Notes: generated by a model from the letters alone, not told the origin. 64,000 nt of DNA from Aldehydirespirator sp965203635 (GCA_965203635.1 OZ241903.1:744001-808000); one strand, 5' to 3'; numbered from the stretch's first letter, positions 24,835 to 34,265 are shown. Numbers and translations are program-made.

Positions 24835-25763
24835 TCAACCATGTGGCCAACCCCGACGTGGAGGCCGCGGTCGGGCTCGCCCGGGCAGCCGAGGGAGCGG
24901 GAGCGGCGTGGATCGGCATCGCCGACGCCTTCTGGTGGCGCGACGTGTGGATGCTGCTCGGAGAGGTCGCCTCACAGACGGAACGCATCGGGCTCGGACC
25001 GGCCATGACCAACCCGTACATGCGTCACAAGTTCCACACGGCGTCGGCGCTGGCCACGCTGCAGGAGCTGGCGCCCGGCCGCGTGTTCTGCGGGATCGCA
25101 GCCGGCGGATCCGAGGTCACCGCGGCGGCCGGGATCTCCCGGCAGGACGCGGCGGAGAGGGTCGCCGAGCTAGTCACCTTCCTGCGCGAGGTCGCGGCCA
25201 GCGGGGCGCTCGATGCGGCATCGGGCCGCCGTCTCGACGTCGGCCTCGATCCCGTCCCGATCCTGATGGCGGGGCGGGGCGACAACATGCTGCACGCCAC
25301 GGGTGCGCTGGCCGACCGGGTCCTGCTGTGGGCGATCCCGGCGTCGGACCTGGAGCGCTCGGCGTCGATCGTCCATGCCGGCGCCTCCGGCCGGCCCCGT
25401 CCGCCGGAGCTGGTCTGGGCACCGCTGGTACGCCACCGCGACGCTCCGCAGGCGTCGATCATGCACGTCGCCGTCTACGCCTCCCTCAACACGGCTGCTC
25501 CGGTGCGGCTCGGATGGGGACTGGACGACACCGGGGTAGAGGCCATCCGGGAACAGCTCGTGCGGGGCGACCTGCCGGCCGCGGCAGCCCTCGTCCCGCC
25601 TGAGGCCCTCACGGATCTGGTGTTCGAGGATCTCGACCCGGCCCCGATCGCGGCCCTGGCCCGCGGGCTCGGCATATCGTCGTTGGCGGTGCCCGGGTTC
25701 GACCCGGCAACGCTTGGCGATCACGTCCGCTGGGCCGGCTCGGTCGAGGCGCTGCTCGACTGA
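24822..25763 (+). CDS. LLM-class flavin-dependent oxidoreductase (3)
   Basis: 313 residues with the family pattern GLGPAMTNPYMRHKFHTASA, VFCGIAAGGSEVTAAAG and PILMAGRGDNMLHATGALAD. The ATG lies within the end of the preceding gene and follows AAGGTG. It runs on to the serine hydrolase (13-base gap), so genes 2, 3 and the hydrolase form one unit. The two reductases plus a hydrolase suggest degradation of a lactone or ester-containing compound; this is an inference from gene order. Confidence 0.82.
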   Translation: MVGVINHVANPDVEAAVGLARAAEGAGAAWIGIADAFWWRDVWMLLGEVASQTERIGLGPAMTNPYMRHKFHTASALATLQELAPGRVFCGIAAGGSEVTAAAGISRQDAAERVAELVTFLREVAASGALDAASGRRLDVGLDPVPILMAGRGDNMLHATGALADRVLLWAIPASDLERSASIVHAGASGRPRPPELVWAPLVRHRDAPQASIMHVAVYASLNTAAPVRLGWGLDDTGVEAIREQLVRGDLPAAAALVPPEALTDLVFEDLDPAPIAALARGLGISSLAVPGFDPATLGDHVRWAGSVEALLD

Positions 25764-25776
25764 CAGGGAGGCTCTG

Positions 25777-26967
25777 GTGGCGCTGCAGGACGAGGTGCAG
25801 GCGATCCTCGACAGGGGCGTGGGCGCCGGCGACGTCGTGGGCGCAGCCGCCCAGGTCGTCACCGGCGACGGGCTCCTCGCCGCCGCGGCCGCGGGGGAGC
25901 GGTCGGCCGACGCCGCGGCCGGCGCCGGCTCCATGACACTCGACACGGTCTGCTGGATCGCCTCCATGACCAAGGCCATCACCGGCACGGCGGCCATGCA
26001 GCTCGTGGAGCGAGGCCGACTCCACCTCGACGCGCCCGCCGCGAGCGTGCTGCCCAACCTGGCTGACGCGGGCGTGCTCGAGGGCTTCGACGACGGCGGG
26101 CGGCCGGTCGTGCGGCCGGCCAGGGCCCCGATCACCCTGCGTCACCTGCTGACCCATACGTCGGGGTTCGGCTACGACACCTGGAGCGGCCTGCTGCTGC
26201 GCTACCAGCAGGCCGCCGGGACCGTCTCGATGACCAGCGGGGAGCTGGTGGCGACCACGACGATGCCGGCCCTGTTCGATCCCGGTGAGGGCTGGATGTA
26301 CGGCATCGGCATCGACATCGTGGGCCGCATGGTGGAGGAGGTCTCGGGCCACCGGCTCGACCACTACCTCGACGAGCACATCCTCGATCCGCTGGGGATG
26401 GCCTCCACCGCCTTCGGGATCAGCGACGACATGCGGTCCCGGCTCTCGGCGATTCACGCCCGGCAGCCCAACGGCTCGCTGGCCGCCATCGAGCTCGCCC
26501 GGTCTCCCGAGCCGGAGTTCCCGTCGGGCGGCGGCGGGCTATACAGCACGGCCGAGGACTACTGCCGCTTCCTGCAGATGATCCTGGGCCGGGGCAGCCT
26601 CCACGGCATGGCGGTGCTGCGCCCTGAGACAGTCGACCAGATGACGGCCAACCACATCGGAGACCTCCGGGTGGTCGCCCTGCCCACGGCGAGGCCCGAG
26701 CTCAGCAACGACGCCGAGTTCTTTCCCGGCATCGAGAAGAGCTGGGGCCTGACCTTCCAGATCAACGAGGAGCCACTGCCCACCGGCCGCCCCGCCGGCG
26801 GGCTCATGTGGGCCGGCATAGCCAACTCCTACTTCTGGATCGACATGGACAACCAGGTCGCCGGCACCTACATCAGCCAACAGCTCCCGTTCGCCGACCC
26901 TCGCTCCTACCGGCTCTACACCGACATCGAGACCGCCACCTACAGCCATCTGCTCCAAGAACAATAG
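25777..26967 (+). CDS. Serine hydrolase of the class C beta-lactamase/esterase family
   Basis: 396 residues. The SxxK motif is near residue 63 (WIASMTKAITG), the Tyr motif is probably YGIGIDI near 173, and the C-terminal GGGGLYSTAEDYCRFLQMIL matches the family. Members include esterases, D-aminopeptidases and penicillin-binding-like proteins. No signal peptide, so likely cytoplasmic, which argues for an esterase over an envelope enzyme. The GTG at 25777 has GGGAGG five bases upstream. Confidence 0.82.
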   Translation: MALQDEVQAILDRGVGAGDVVGAAAQVVTGDGLLAAAAAGERSADAAAGAGSMTLDTVCWIASMTKAITGTAAMQLVERGRLHLDAPAASVLPNLADAGVLEGFDDGGRPVVRPARAPITLRHLLTHTSGFGYDTWSGLLLRYQQAAGTVSMTSGELVATTTMPALFDPGEGWMYGIGIDIVGRMVEEVSGHRLDHYLDEHILDPLGMASTAFGISDDMRSRLSAIHARQPNGSLAAIELARSPEPEFPSGGGGLYSTAEDYCRFLQMILGRGSLHGMAVLRPETVDQMTANHIGDLRVVALPTARPELSNDAEFFPGIEKSWGLTFQINEEPLPTGRPAGGLMWAGIANSYFWIDMDNQVAGTYISQQLPFADPRSYRLYTDIETATYSHLLQEQ

Positions 26968-27126
26968 ACTCGGCTACTAGTACCACCTAGTACTTCACTT
27001 GAACAAGAGTTGAGACGTTGCTACTTTGAGGAAACCTGACCGCGCGGCCGACCCGAACGGGAGCGCCGCTCGCGAAGGGGCAAGCCCATGAGCCCAAAGA
27101 AGAACCGTCCCACACTGGAGGGAACC

Positions 27127-29100
27127 ATGATCAAGGCAAGACCAATGGTGGCTGCGCTGGTAGCCATCGCGCTGCTGGCATCAGCCTGCGGCGACGACGA
27201 TGGGGACGAGCCAGCGGCGACCGACGCTCCTGCGGCTGCCCCCGATGCCGAAGCCGAAGCCGCACCGGCCGAGGCGCCGGCCGATCCTGCCGATGAGGCT
27301 GCGGCTGCGGCGGATTCGTCTGATCCGATCCGGATCCCGCTGCACAACTGGTCCAGCCAGCTTGTGGGCGCCGAGGTCGTGGGCGGCATCCTCGAGGCCG
27401 CCGGCTTCTCGGTGGAGTACGTGCCCTCTGACAGCCAGGTCGTCTACCAGTCGATGTGCGACGGCGACATCGAGCTTGTGCACGAGGTCTGGGAGGGCGC
27501 CTTCGGCGTGGCCTTCCAGGAGCAGGTCGACAAGGGCTGCGTGCTGGATTGGGCCACCCACAACGCGGTGACCCGCGAGGAGTGGTGGTACCCGATCTAC
27601 GTCGAGGAGCAGTGCCCCGGCCTTCCCGACTGGCAGGCGCTCAACGACTGTGCGCACCTGTTCGCGACGGCTGAGACCGGTGACAAGGGCCGGTTCCTGG
27701 GCGGTCCGGTGGACTGGCTCAAGGGCGACGAGGAACGGGTCGAGGGCCTCGGCATGAACTTCGAAGTGGTGAACGCGGGCTCCGCCGCGACGCTGTGGGC
27801 TGAGCTGGACGCGGCTTCGGTCGACAACACGCCCATCGTGTTGTTCAACTGGACCCCGAACTTCGTGGAGGCCGTCTATGAGGGCCGCTTCATCGAGTTC
27901 CCCACATTCGAGGACGCCTGCCGCACCGACCCCGAGTGGGGCATCAACTCCGAGTTGACCCACGACTGCGGCAACCCCGCCGACGGCTACCTGAAGACCG
28001 GCGTGGGCGAGCACTTCCCCGAGAAGTGGCCCACCGCGGCTGCGATCGTGCAGCGCATGGACTTCACCAACCCGATGCTGGCCGCCATGGCCGCCGCGGT
28101 GGACGTCGACGGCAAGGAGCCATCGGAGGCCGCCCAGGAGTGGCTGGCCGCCAACGAGGACCTCTGGCAAGGCTGGATCAGCGGCGACGTGGCCGCGGCC
28201 GCTCCTGCAGAGACGGCTGCGGCGGATTCGTCTGATCCGATCCGGATCCCGCTGCACAACTGGTCCAGCCAGCTTGTGGGCGCCGAGGTCGTGGGCGGCA
28301 TCCTCGAGGCCGCCGGCTTCTCGGTGGAGTACGTGCCCTCTGACAGCCAGGTCGTCTACCAGTCGATGTGCGACGGCGACATCGAGCTTGTGCACGAGGT
28401 CTGGGAGGGCGCCTTCGGCGTGGCCTTCCAGGAGCAGGTCGACAAGGGCTGCGTGCTGGATTGGGCCACCCACAACGCGGTGACCCGCGAGGAGTGGTGG
28501 TACCCGATCTACGTCGAGGAGCAGTGCCCCGGCCTTCCCGACTGGCAGGCGCTCAACGACTGTGCGCACCTGTTCGCGACCGCGGAGACCGGTGACAAGG
28601 GCCGGTTCCTGGGCGGTCCGGTGGACTGGCTCAAGGGCGACGAGGAACGGGTCGAGGGCCTCGGCATGAACTTCGAGGTCATCAACGCCGGGTCGGCGGC
28701 CACGTTGTGGGCTGAGCTGGACGCGGCTTCGGTCGACAACACGCCCATCGTGTTGTTCAACTGGACCCCGAACTTCGTGGAGGCCGTCTATGAGGGCCGC
28801 TTCATCGAGTTCCCCACATTCGAGGACGCCTGCCGCACCGACCCGTCCTGGGGCACCAATGCCGAACTGACCCACGACTGCGGCAACCCCGCCGACGGCT
28901 ACCTGAAGACCGGCGTGGGCGAGCACTTCCCCGAGAAGTGGCCCACCGCGGCTGCGATCGTGCAGCGCATGGACTTCACCAACCCGATGCTGGCCGCCAT
29001 GGCCGCCGCGGTCGACGTCGACGGCAAGGAGCCGTCTGAGGCCGCCCAGGAATGGCTGGCCGCCAACGAGGACCTCTGGCAAGGCTGGCTAGCCGGCTAG
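27127..29100 (+). CDS. Lipoprotein glycine betaine-type binding protein with two tandem OpuAC domains
   Basis: 657 residues. A lipoprotein signal (ALLASACGDD) and an Ala/Asp/Glu-rich linker lead into two nearly identical substrate-binding domains of about 290 residues (about 60-352 and 366-657). Each starts DSSDPIRIPLHNWSSQ and holds the family's Trp-rich TREEWWYPIY and VLFNWTPNF segments. Substrates are probably quaternary ammonium compounds such as glycine betaine or choline. I chose the ATG at 27127, with GGAGGG four bases before it; an ATG 13 codons upstream is possible. It is followed by the ATPase and fused permease genes. Tandem receptors can raise local substrate capture. Confidence 0.9.
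   Translation: MIKARPMVAALVAIALLASACGDDDGDEPAATDAPAAAPDAEAEAAPAEAPADPADEAAAAADSSDPIRIPLHNWSSQLVGAEVVGGILEAAGFSVEYVPSDSQVVYQSMCDGDIELVHEVWEGAFGVAFQEQVDKGCVLDWATHNAVTREEWWYPIYVEEQCPGLPDWQALNDCAHLFATAETGDKGRFLGGPVDWLKGDEERVEGLGMNFEVVNAGSAATLWAELDAASVDNTPIVLFNWTPNFVEAVYEGRFIEFPTFEDACRTDPEWGINSELTHDCGNPADGYLKTGVGEHFPEKWPTAAAIVQRMDFTNPMLAAMAAAVDVDGKEPSEAAQEWLAANEDLWQGWISGDVAAAAPAETAAADSSDPIRIPLHNWSSQLVGAEVVGGILEAAGFSVEYVPSDSQVVYQSMCDGDIELVHEVWEGAFGVAFQEQVDKGCVLDWATHNAVTREEWWYPIYVEEQCPGLPDWQALNDCAHLFATAETGDKGRFLGGPVDWLKGDEERVEGLGMNFEVINAGSAATLWAELDAASVDNTPIVLFNWTPNFVEAVYEGRFIEFPTFEDACRTDPSWGTNAELTHDCGNPADGYLKTGVGEHFPEKWPTAAAIVQRMDFTNPMLAAMAAAVDVDGKEPSEAAQEWLAANEDLWQGWLAG
27305..29099. repeat. Two 912-base direct repeats encoding the duplicated binding domain
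   Basis: The sequence repeats at an offset of exactly 912 bases (304 codons), so the frame is kept. Long stretches are identical at DNA level; the only clear differences lie around 27768-27795 against 28680-28707 and in the last Asp/Ser-containing loops. This implies recent unequal crossing-over or ongoing gene conversion. Confidence 0.9.
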
Positions 29101-29147
29101 ATCTCCCTACGGTCCGACCTTGTAGTAGTTGCTCGTCCGTTAGAGTG

Positions 29148-29181
29148 CCGGCCGGGCGGAGGCATCGCCTCCCCCGGCCGG
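29148..29181 (+). terminator. Hairpin between binding-protein and ATPase genes (possible attenuator)
   Basis: A stem of about 15 pairs with one bulge (29148-29163 and 29167-29181) closes a 3-base loop and is followed by TTCTCTC. It lies 48 bases past the binding-protein stop. Partial termination here would give more receptor than ATPase/permease, as is usual for ABC importers. Confidence 0.55.
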
Positions 29182-29211
29182 TTCTCTCGTGGAGGCGCGG
29201 ATGGTGCTGCG

Positions 29212-30261
29212 GTGAACGCTGACGCGATGATCTCGTGCCGCGACGTCTGGAAGCTGTACGGCCCCGATCCCGAGAAGTTCCTCAAGCACCACGACGGAAC
29301 ACCCAGCGTCGACACCGTGAAGGAGGCCGGGTACATCCCGGCGGTGGTGTCGGCCAGCCTCGACGTGATGCCCGGCGAAATCCTCGTGCTGATGGGTCTC
29401 AGCGGCTCGGGCAAGTCCACGCTGGTGCGCTGCCTGTCGCGCCTGATCGAGCCGACCTCGGGCAGCGTTCACTTCGGCGGCGTCGACTTGCTGGCCGCCT
29501 CGGGCAAGGAGTTGATCGACATCCGCCGCCACCGCATGGGCATGGTGTTCCAGCACTTCGCGCTGTTCCCCCATCGCACCGTTGCCGAGAACGTCGTGTT
29601 CCCGCTGGAGGTGCAGGGCGTCGACAGCGCCACCCGCCGGGAGCGAGCCTCCGAGATCCTCGCCCTGGTGGGTTTGGAGGGTCGCGGTGGCTACTACCCC
29701 CGGGAGCTCTCCGGCGGCCAGCAGCAACGCGTCGGCATCGGTAGATCACTGGCGGTCGAGCCGGACGTCTGGTTCCTGGACGAGCCCTTCTCGGCGCTCG
29801 ATCCGCTGATCCGGCGAGAGATGCAGGACGAGTTCCTTCGGCTCCAGTCCGTACTGCACAAGACGATCGTGTTCATCACCCACGACTTCAGCGAAGCGAT
29901 CCGCCTGGCAGACCGCATCGCGATCCTCTATGAGGGCCAGATCGTCCAGTTGGGGCGGGCCGAGGACCTGGTCACCCAGCCCGCGACCGACTACGTGCGG
30001 AACTTCGCCCGCGACGTGCAGCGCGACCGGATCCTCACCGCCCGCAGCGTCATGGGAGACGCCTCGGACGCTCCGGAGGACGCCGAGACGGTCGATGCTG
30101 ACGCCGTGCTGCGCGAGATCGCTCCCGCGGTGCTGGCCAGCCCGCACCCGCTGGCGGTGGCCGAGGACGGCGCCGCAGTGGGGAGCCTCAGCCGCGATGC
30201 GGTGATCGACGCGGTGTGGGGCACCGGCGACCCCGAGGGCGCAGACTCCGGCGCCGGCTGA
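29212..30261 (+). CDS. proV: Glycine betaine/proline ABC transporter ATPase (ProV/OpuAA type)
   Basis: 349 residues with Walker A GLSGSGKSTL, Q-loop GMVFQHFALFPH, signature LSGGQQQRVGIGRSL, Walker B VWFLDEPFSALDP and the H-loop FITHDFSEA. The N-terminal KLYGPDPEKFLKHH extension is typical of quaternary-amine ATPases. After the ATPase core (to about 265) only about 80 residues remain, enough for one short CBS-like segment rather than the two CBS domains of OpuAA/ProV, so ionic-strength gating may be reduced. The start is GTG (29212) or an ATG five codons in. Its stop overlaps the permease start by one base. Confidence 0.9.
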   Translation: MNADAMISCRDVWKLYGPDPEKFLKHHDGTPSVDTVKEAGYIPAVVSASLDVMPGEILVLMGLSGSGKSTLVRCLSRLIEPTSGSVHFGGVDLLAASGKELIDIRRHRMGMVFQHFALFPHRTVAENVVFPLEVQGVDSATRRERASEILALVGLEGRGGYYPRELSGGQQQRVGIGRSLAVEPDVWFLDEPFSALDPLIRREMQDEFLRLQSVLHKTIVFITHDFSEAIRLADRIAILYEGQIVQLGRAEDLVTQPATDYVRNFARDVQRDRILTARSVMGDASDAPEDAETVDADAVLREIAPAVLASPHPLAVAEDGAAVGSLSRDAVIDAVWGTGDPEGADSGAG

Positions 30262-32501
30262 TGGCTGCGCCCGTCGAGACCGAAGCGCCTGGGAGCGCGG
30301 TCGAGACTGCTGCGCCCTCCAGCATCATCGAGCAGCTCCGCCGCACGAGGGGCTGGCGGATGGCGCTGCTGCTGCTGTCGCCCTACATCGTCATCCAGAT
30401 CATCCATCAGGCCGCGCCCGGCCTGTTCCCCGACTGGCTGTCGAAGCTGGGCGACTTCCGGTTCCTGCCCGACTGGGCCAACGAGGCCCTGCTGTACCTC
30501 AAGGACGAGGAACTGCTCGGCCTGTTCAACCTAAAGGACGTCACCCGCACGGTGTCGGGCTGGCTGGAGTGGCCCCTCGATCTGAGCGAGCAGCTGCTGA
30601 TCTCGGGCGGCGACTCCTTCGGCTGGGGCCCGGTTCCCTGGATCGTGATCATCGGCCTGCTCGCCGGGATCGGCGCCCTGCTCGGCGGGTGGCGGCTGGC
30701 GGCTCTGGCTGGGGCGTGCTCGCTGTATCTGGCCATGTTCAACACCTTCGGGTGGGGCGCGGTGCCCTGGGTCGTGCTGGTGGGCCTGTTCGCGGTGGTC
30801 GGGACCAAGCTGGGCGGCTGGCGGCTGGCGCTGCTGGCCGGCGGGTGCTCGCTGTACCTGGCTGTCTTCGGCGTGTGGAAGGACTCCATGATCACGCTGT
30901 CGATCGTGTTCGTAGTGGCGCCGCTGGCCGCGCTGATCGGCTGGGCCTCAGGGCTCGCCGCGGTGAAGGCCAAGTGGTTCGAGGCTCTGCTGGTGCCGGT
31001 GCTCAACGTGATGCAGTCCATGCCTCACTTCTCCTACCTGCTGCCGATCTCGGTGTTCATCGGGATCGGCGACGAGGCCGGCGCCATCGCCACCGTCCTG
31101 TTCGCAGTGCCGCCCATGGCCAGGCTCACCATCCTGGGCCTGCGCTCGGTCTCGCCGGAGGTGCGCGAGGCGGGACTGATGTCGGGCTGCACCAAATGGC
31201 AGATGCTGTGGCGCGTCGAGATGCCGGCGGCCCGCCCGCAGCTGCTGGTCGGCATCAACCAAGTGCTGATGCAGTGCTTCGGCATGACCGTGCTGGCGTC
31301 CTTCGTGGGAACTCGCGGCCTGGGTCTGCCGCTGCTGAACTACCTGCAGAGCCTGAGGATCGGCAAGGCCCTGGAGGTGGGGGTGGCCATCGTGTTGATG
31401 GCGATCATGCTCGACCGGCTGGGCCAGGCCTTGGGCGCCCGCAGGCCCGAGCACATCGACATGACCAAGAGCTGGACGGCGCGGCATCCGTTCTGGATCG
31501 CAGGCCCGGCCGTGGTCGCAGCCGGGATCGTGGTGGCCCGGCTGACCGAGTATGCCGCTCTGCTGCCCAGAGACGGGATAGTCAGCACGGACCGGCTCTG
31601 GGAGCTGCGCCTGCCCGGGACCGACATTGTCGTGCTCGATGGGCGCAAGGGGGCGACGGTCAGCACCGAGCCGTTCTGGGAGTGGATGGTCGACTGGGTG
31701 CAGCTCAACCTGAAGTCCCCTCTGGGTCACTTCCGGGACTTCATGATCCTGGAGATCCTGTTCCCGATGCGCGACGCCTTCCAGGCTCTGCCCTGGATCG
31801 GGCTGCTGGTCCTCGTCGCCGCGGTCGGCTGGCGCTTCGGCGGGTGGAGGCTCGCCGCCATCGTCGCGGCGTTCGTGGCCTACCTGGCGTTCTCGGGGTT
31901 CTGGATCGAATCGATGGAGACGCTGTACCTCGTCGTCGCGGCCCTGATCGTCAGCGTCGTCATCGGGGTCCCGATCGGGATCTTCGCCTCGACGAGCGAC
32001 CGTCGCTACGCCTCGGTCCAGGTCATCCTGGACACCTTCCAGGTGCTGCCCTCGTTCATCTACCTGATCCCGGTGGTGATGCTGTTCCGGGTGGGACCGG
32101 TCGCCGCCCTCACCGCCATCGTCATCTACGCCACCGTGCCGGCGGTGCGCTACACGATGCTCGGGCTGCGCAACGTGCCCGCCGACATGATCGAGGCCGC
32201 CGAGATGTCGGGCTGCACCCGGACGCAGGTGCTGCGCAAGGTCAAGTTCCCGATGGCGTTCCCCGAGATCATGCTGGGCATGAACCAGGTGCTGCTGTTC
32301 GGGCTGCTGCTGGTGATCATCTCGGCCTTCATCGGTGGCATCGACGGGCTCGGCGACGACATCCTGCTGGCCCGCACCGAGCAGGCCCTCGTCGGGGAGG
32401 GCATCGTCGCCGGGTTCAACGTGGCCGTGATCGGACTCACCGCGGACCAGCTCATCACCAACTACGCCCGCGAACGCAAGGCGCAACTCGGCATCGACTG
32501 A
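30261..32501 (+). CDS. proW: Double-length glycine betaine/proline ABC permease (two ProW domains fused)
   Basis: 746 residues, about twice a normal ProW. Two full permease modules occur: the first with the EAA loop EAGLMSGCTKWQMLWRVEMP (about 310-330), the second with EAAEMSGCTRTQVLRKVKFP (about 645-665). Each is preceded by the ProW-like VLNVMQSMPHFSYLLPI or ILDTFQVLPSFIYLIPV segment. A single chain thus supplies both halves of the channel. The upstream linker holds repeated hydrophobic GWRLAALAG/GWRLALLAG units. Coupled with the doubled binding protein, every extracytoplasmic and membrane part of this system is duplicated. Confidence 0.88.
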   Translation: MAAPVETEAPGSAVETAAPSSIIEQLRRTRGWRMALLLLSPYIVIQIIHQAAPGLFPDWLSKLGDFRFLPDWANEALLYLKDEELLGLFNLKDVTRTVSGWLEWPLDLSEQLLISGGDSFGWGPVPWIVIIGLLAGIGALLGGWRLAALAGACSLYLAMFNTFGWGAVPWVVLVGLFAVVGTKLGGWRLALLAGGCSLYLAVFGVWKDSMITLSIVFVVAPLAALIGWASGLAAVKAKWFEALLVPVLNVMQSMPHFSYLLPISVFIGIGDEAGAIATVLFAVPPMARLTILGLRSVSPEVREAGLMSGCTKWQMLWRVEMPAARPQLLVGINQVLMQCFGMTVLASFVGTRGLGLPLLNYLQSLRIGKALEVGVAIVLMAIMLDRLGQALGARRPEHIDMTKSWTARHPFWIAGPAVVAAGIVVARLTEYAALLPRDGIVSTDRLWELRLPGTDIVVLDGRKGATVSTEPFWEWMVDWVQLNLKSPLGHFRDFMILEILFPMRDAFQALPWIGLLVLVAAVGWRFGGWRLAAIVAAFVAYLAFSGFWIESMETLYLVVAALIVSVVIGVPIGIFASTSDRRYASVQVILDTFQVLPSFIYLIPVVMLFRVGPVAALTAIVIYATVPAVRYTMLGLRNVPADMIEAAEMSGCTRTQVLRKVKFPMAFPEIMLGMNQVLLFGLLLVIISAFIGGIDGLGDDILLARTEQALVGEGIVAGFNVAVIGLTADQLITNYARERKAQLGID

Positions 32502-32519
32502 CGCCGGGCGCTAGGGGCG

Positions 32520-33161
32520 CTATTGGGCCTGCGAGGTCTGGGGTTCTACGGAGCCTACGGAGCCCACGACCCCCACGATGAGCGCGACCCAGTTCGCCTC
32601 GGAGGGAAGATACTGGTCCGACAGCCCACCTGACTTCAACAAGTGAGTGCCTATCCCGGCCGATTGGATCAACAGAACCAGAGCAGCGGTTTCGTGCTCG
32701 GCGTCGACAAGGCCCGCCTCCTTGGCACCCTCCACCAGACCGGTCAGTTGGGCGGCCTGATCATTCAGGTATCGCTGCAGGCGCTCTTCGACCTGCGGGT
32801 TGTTGCGTGCGCTGCCGAACACCTGCACCAGCACGTCTCGCACTTGATCAGCGACCAGCAGGTTCGCTCCCCAGGCGGCCAGGAGGTCCGGAGCCGGCAA
32901 CCCCTCGAGCCCCAGGTTTCTGATCCTCTGTTCGGGCAGCAACTGCTCCAGGAGGTGGTCGACAGCGGCCGCCATGAGGTCACTCTTGTGCGGCCAGCGC
33001 GGGTAGATGGCTCCCGGCGTCACCCCGGCGCGGCGAGCGATGTCGCTGATGACGGCCCCGTCGTAGCCGCGCTCGACGAACTCCGCGGCCGCGGCCTCCA
33101 CCACCCGTCTCGCCGTCTGCTCCGAATCGCCTCGCCGGCGCGGCTCGCCTCCAACAGCCAT
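32520..33161 (-). CDS. TetR-family transcriptional regulator
   Basis: 213 residues. N-terminal helix-turn-helix (about 14-62; AAAAEFVERGYDGAVISDIA, AGVTPGAIYPRWPHKSDLM), then an all-helical ligand domain. The ATG follows GGGAGG at five bases. It is convergent with the betaine permease and divergent from the DUF2784 gene. Ligand and targets are unknown; the 112-base divergent spacer (33162-33273) is the first place to look for its operator. Confidence 0.88.
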   Translation of the reverse strand: MAVGGEPRRRGDSEQTARRVVEAAAAEFVERGYDGAVISDIARRAGVTPGAIYPRWPHKSDLMAAAVDHLLEQLLPEQRIRNLGLEGLPAPDLLAAWGANLLVADQVRDVLVQVFGSARNNPQVEERLQRYLNDQAAQLTGLVEGAKEAGLVDAEHETAALVLLIQSAGIGTHLLKSGGLSDQYLPSEANWVALIVGVVGSVGSVEPQTSQAQ

Positions 33162-33273
33162 CAGAACCTCCCACCGAACGCAACCATCAAAGGGCCACTT
33201 TACCGAACCGCCGCGTCTCACGAGCGTGGCCGGTGGCATGAGGCCCCACAGCGTGCCGCAGTAGTGTGAGGTC

Positions 33274-33684
33274 ATGGGTGCGTGGTTGCTGGCGATCTCG
33301 ATAGCACTCGCACACGGGCTACTGGCCGTGTTCATCATCGTGGGCGCTCCACTGGCCGCACGCAGGCCCCGGCTGATGGGCTGGTACCTGGTCATGCTGG
33401 TGCCGACTGCTGCGGTGAACCTCACCCAGCAGCCGTGCCCGCTGACGGTCTGGGAGAAGCACTTCTGGCGCCTCGCGGGTGAGACTCCGTACCGGGGGGG
33501 CTTCATCTCCAACTACTTCGTGAAGCCCTTCCACTCCCCCGGTCTGAGTCCTGGCGACGAGACCGTCCTGCTCGTCGCGGTAGTGGTCTGGTGCCTGTCG
33601 TGGCTGCTGTACGCCGCCGTGTCGCGACTGCGGAACGGCTCCGGTCGCGCTCAGCGGCTGGTGGCCTCGGTGAAGACCAGGTAG
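33274..33684 (+). CDS. DUF2784 membrane protein
   Basis: 136 residues with three or four hydrophobic segments and the family's characteristic PCPLTVWEKHFWRLAG followed by YRGGFISNYF. Function unknown. It is divergent from the TetR gene. Its last 34 bases overlap the 3' end of the convergent DUF4202 gene. Confidence 0.75.
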   Translation: MGAWLLAISIALAHGLLAVFIIVGAPLAARRPRLMGWYLVMLVPTAAVNLTQQPCPLTVWEKHFWRLAGETPYRGGFISNYFVKPFHSPGLSPGDETVLLVAVVVWCLSWLLYAAVSRLRNGSGRAQRLVASVKTR

Positions 33685-34238
33685 CTGCGCTCGTCGAGGG
33701 TGGCGGCCACCGCGACGGCCTGCTCATGGCCGGCCGCGCTCATCTTGGCCATCGTCTTGGCCACGATGTCGGCCGCCTTGGTGTCGTCGTCGAGCCGGTC
33801 GAGCACCGAGCGCAGCTCCGTCTCCAGGAAAGTGAGGCTCACCGCGTCCTCGAAGGTCTGCACCTCGGGGTCGGAGCCCAGCCCCCGCTTGGCCACGATC
33901 TGGGCGGCCCGGTCCGCCACTGAGCCGTCCACGCGGGCCTCGTCGAGGATGGCGGCCAGGTCTCGGGCGTGGCGCTCCCGCTGCGCTCTCCGCCAGCGCA
34001 GGTAGCCCGCCCGACCCTCGGGATAGTCCGAGCGGGGCAGCGCCCAGCGACGCAGGTGATGGGCCCGGGCCGCCAGCCTCAGCGCGTCCGAGGCCTCCGG
34101 ATCGAGACGGACTACCCACTCCTCGGCCCGCCGACCCTGCGCCAGCGCCAGCGGCCTCCCGTCGTGGCTTCGGGGATCGGCGGCGTTGGCCGCGTCGATC
34201 GCAGCCCGAGACTCGGAGACGCCACTGGAATCGCTCAC
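33651..34238 (-). CDS. DUF4202 protein
   Basis: 195 residues. The pattern RRAEEWVVRLDPEASDALRL, ARAHHLRRWALPRSDYP and GRAGYLRWRRAQRERHA is typical of DUF4202, whose conserved His/Asp/Arg residues suggest a metal-dependent HD-like hydrolase, though no activity is known to me. It follows the acyl-CoA dehydrogenase by 27 bases on the same strand, so it is probably the last gene of that operon. Confidence 0.75.
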   Translation of the reverse strand: MSDSSGVSESRAAIDAANAADPRSHDGRPLALAQGRRAEEWVVRLDPEASDALRLAARAHHLRRWALPRSDYPEGRAGYLRWRRAQRERHARDLAAILDEARVDGSVADRAAQIVAKRGLGSDPEVQTFEDAVSLTFLETELRSVLDRLDDDTKAADIVAKTMAKMSAAGHEQAVAVAATLDERSYLVFTEATSR

Positions 34239-34265
34239 CTCGTCGAACCCCGCTCGTCCCGCGCC

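Noticed and set aside
26968..27126. Riboswitch upstream of the betaine-binding protein gene
   Set aside because: I see a small AGTAC/GTACT hairpin but no conserved aptamer pattern such as the glycine type.
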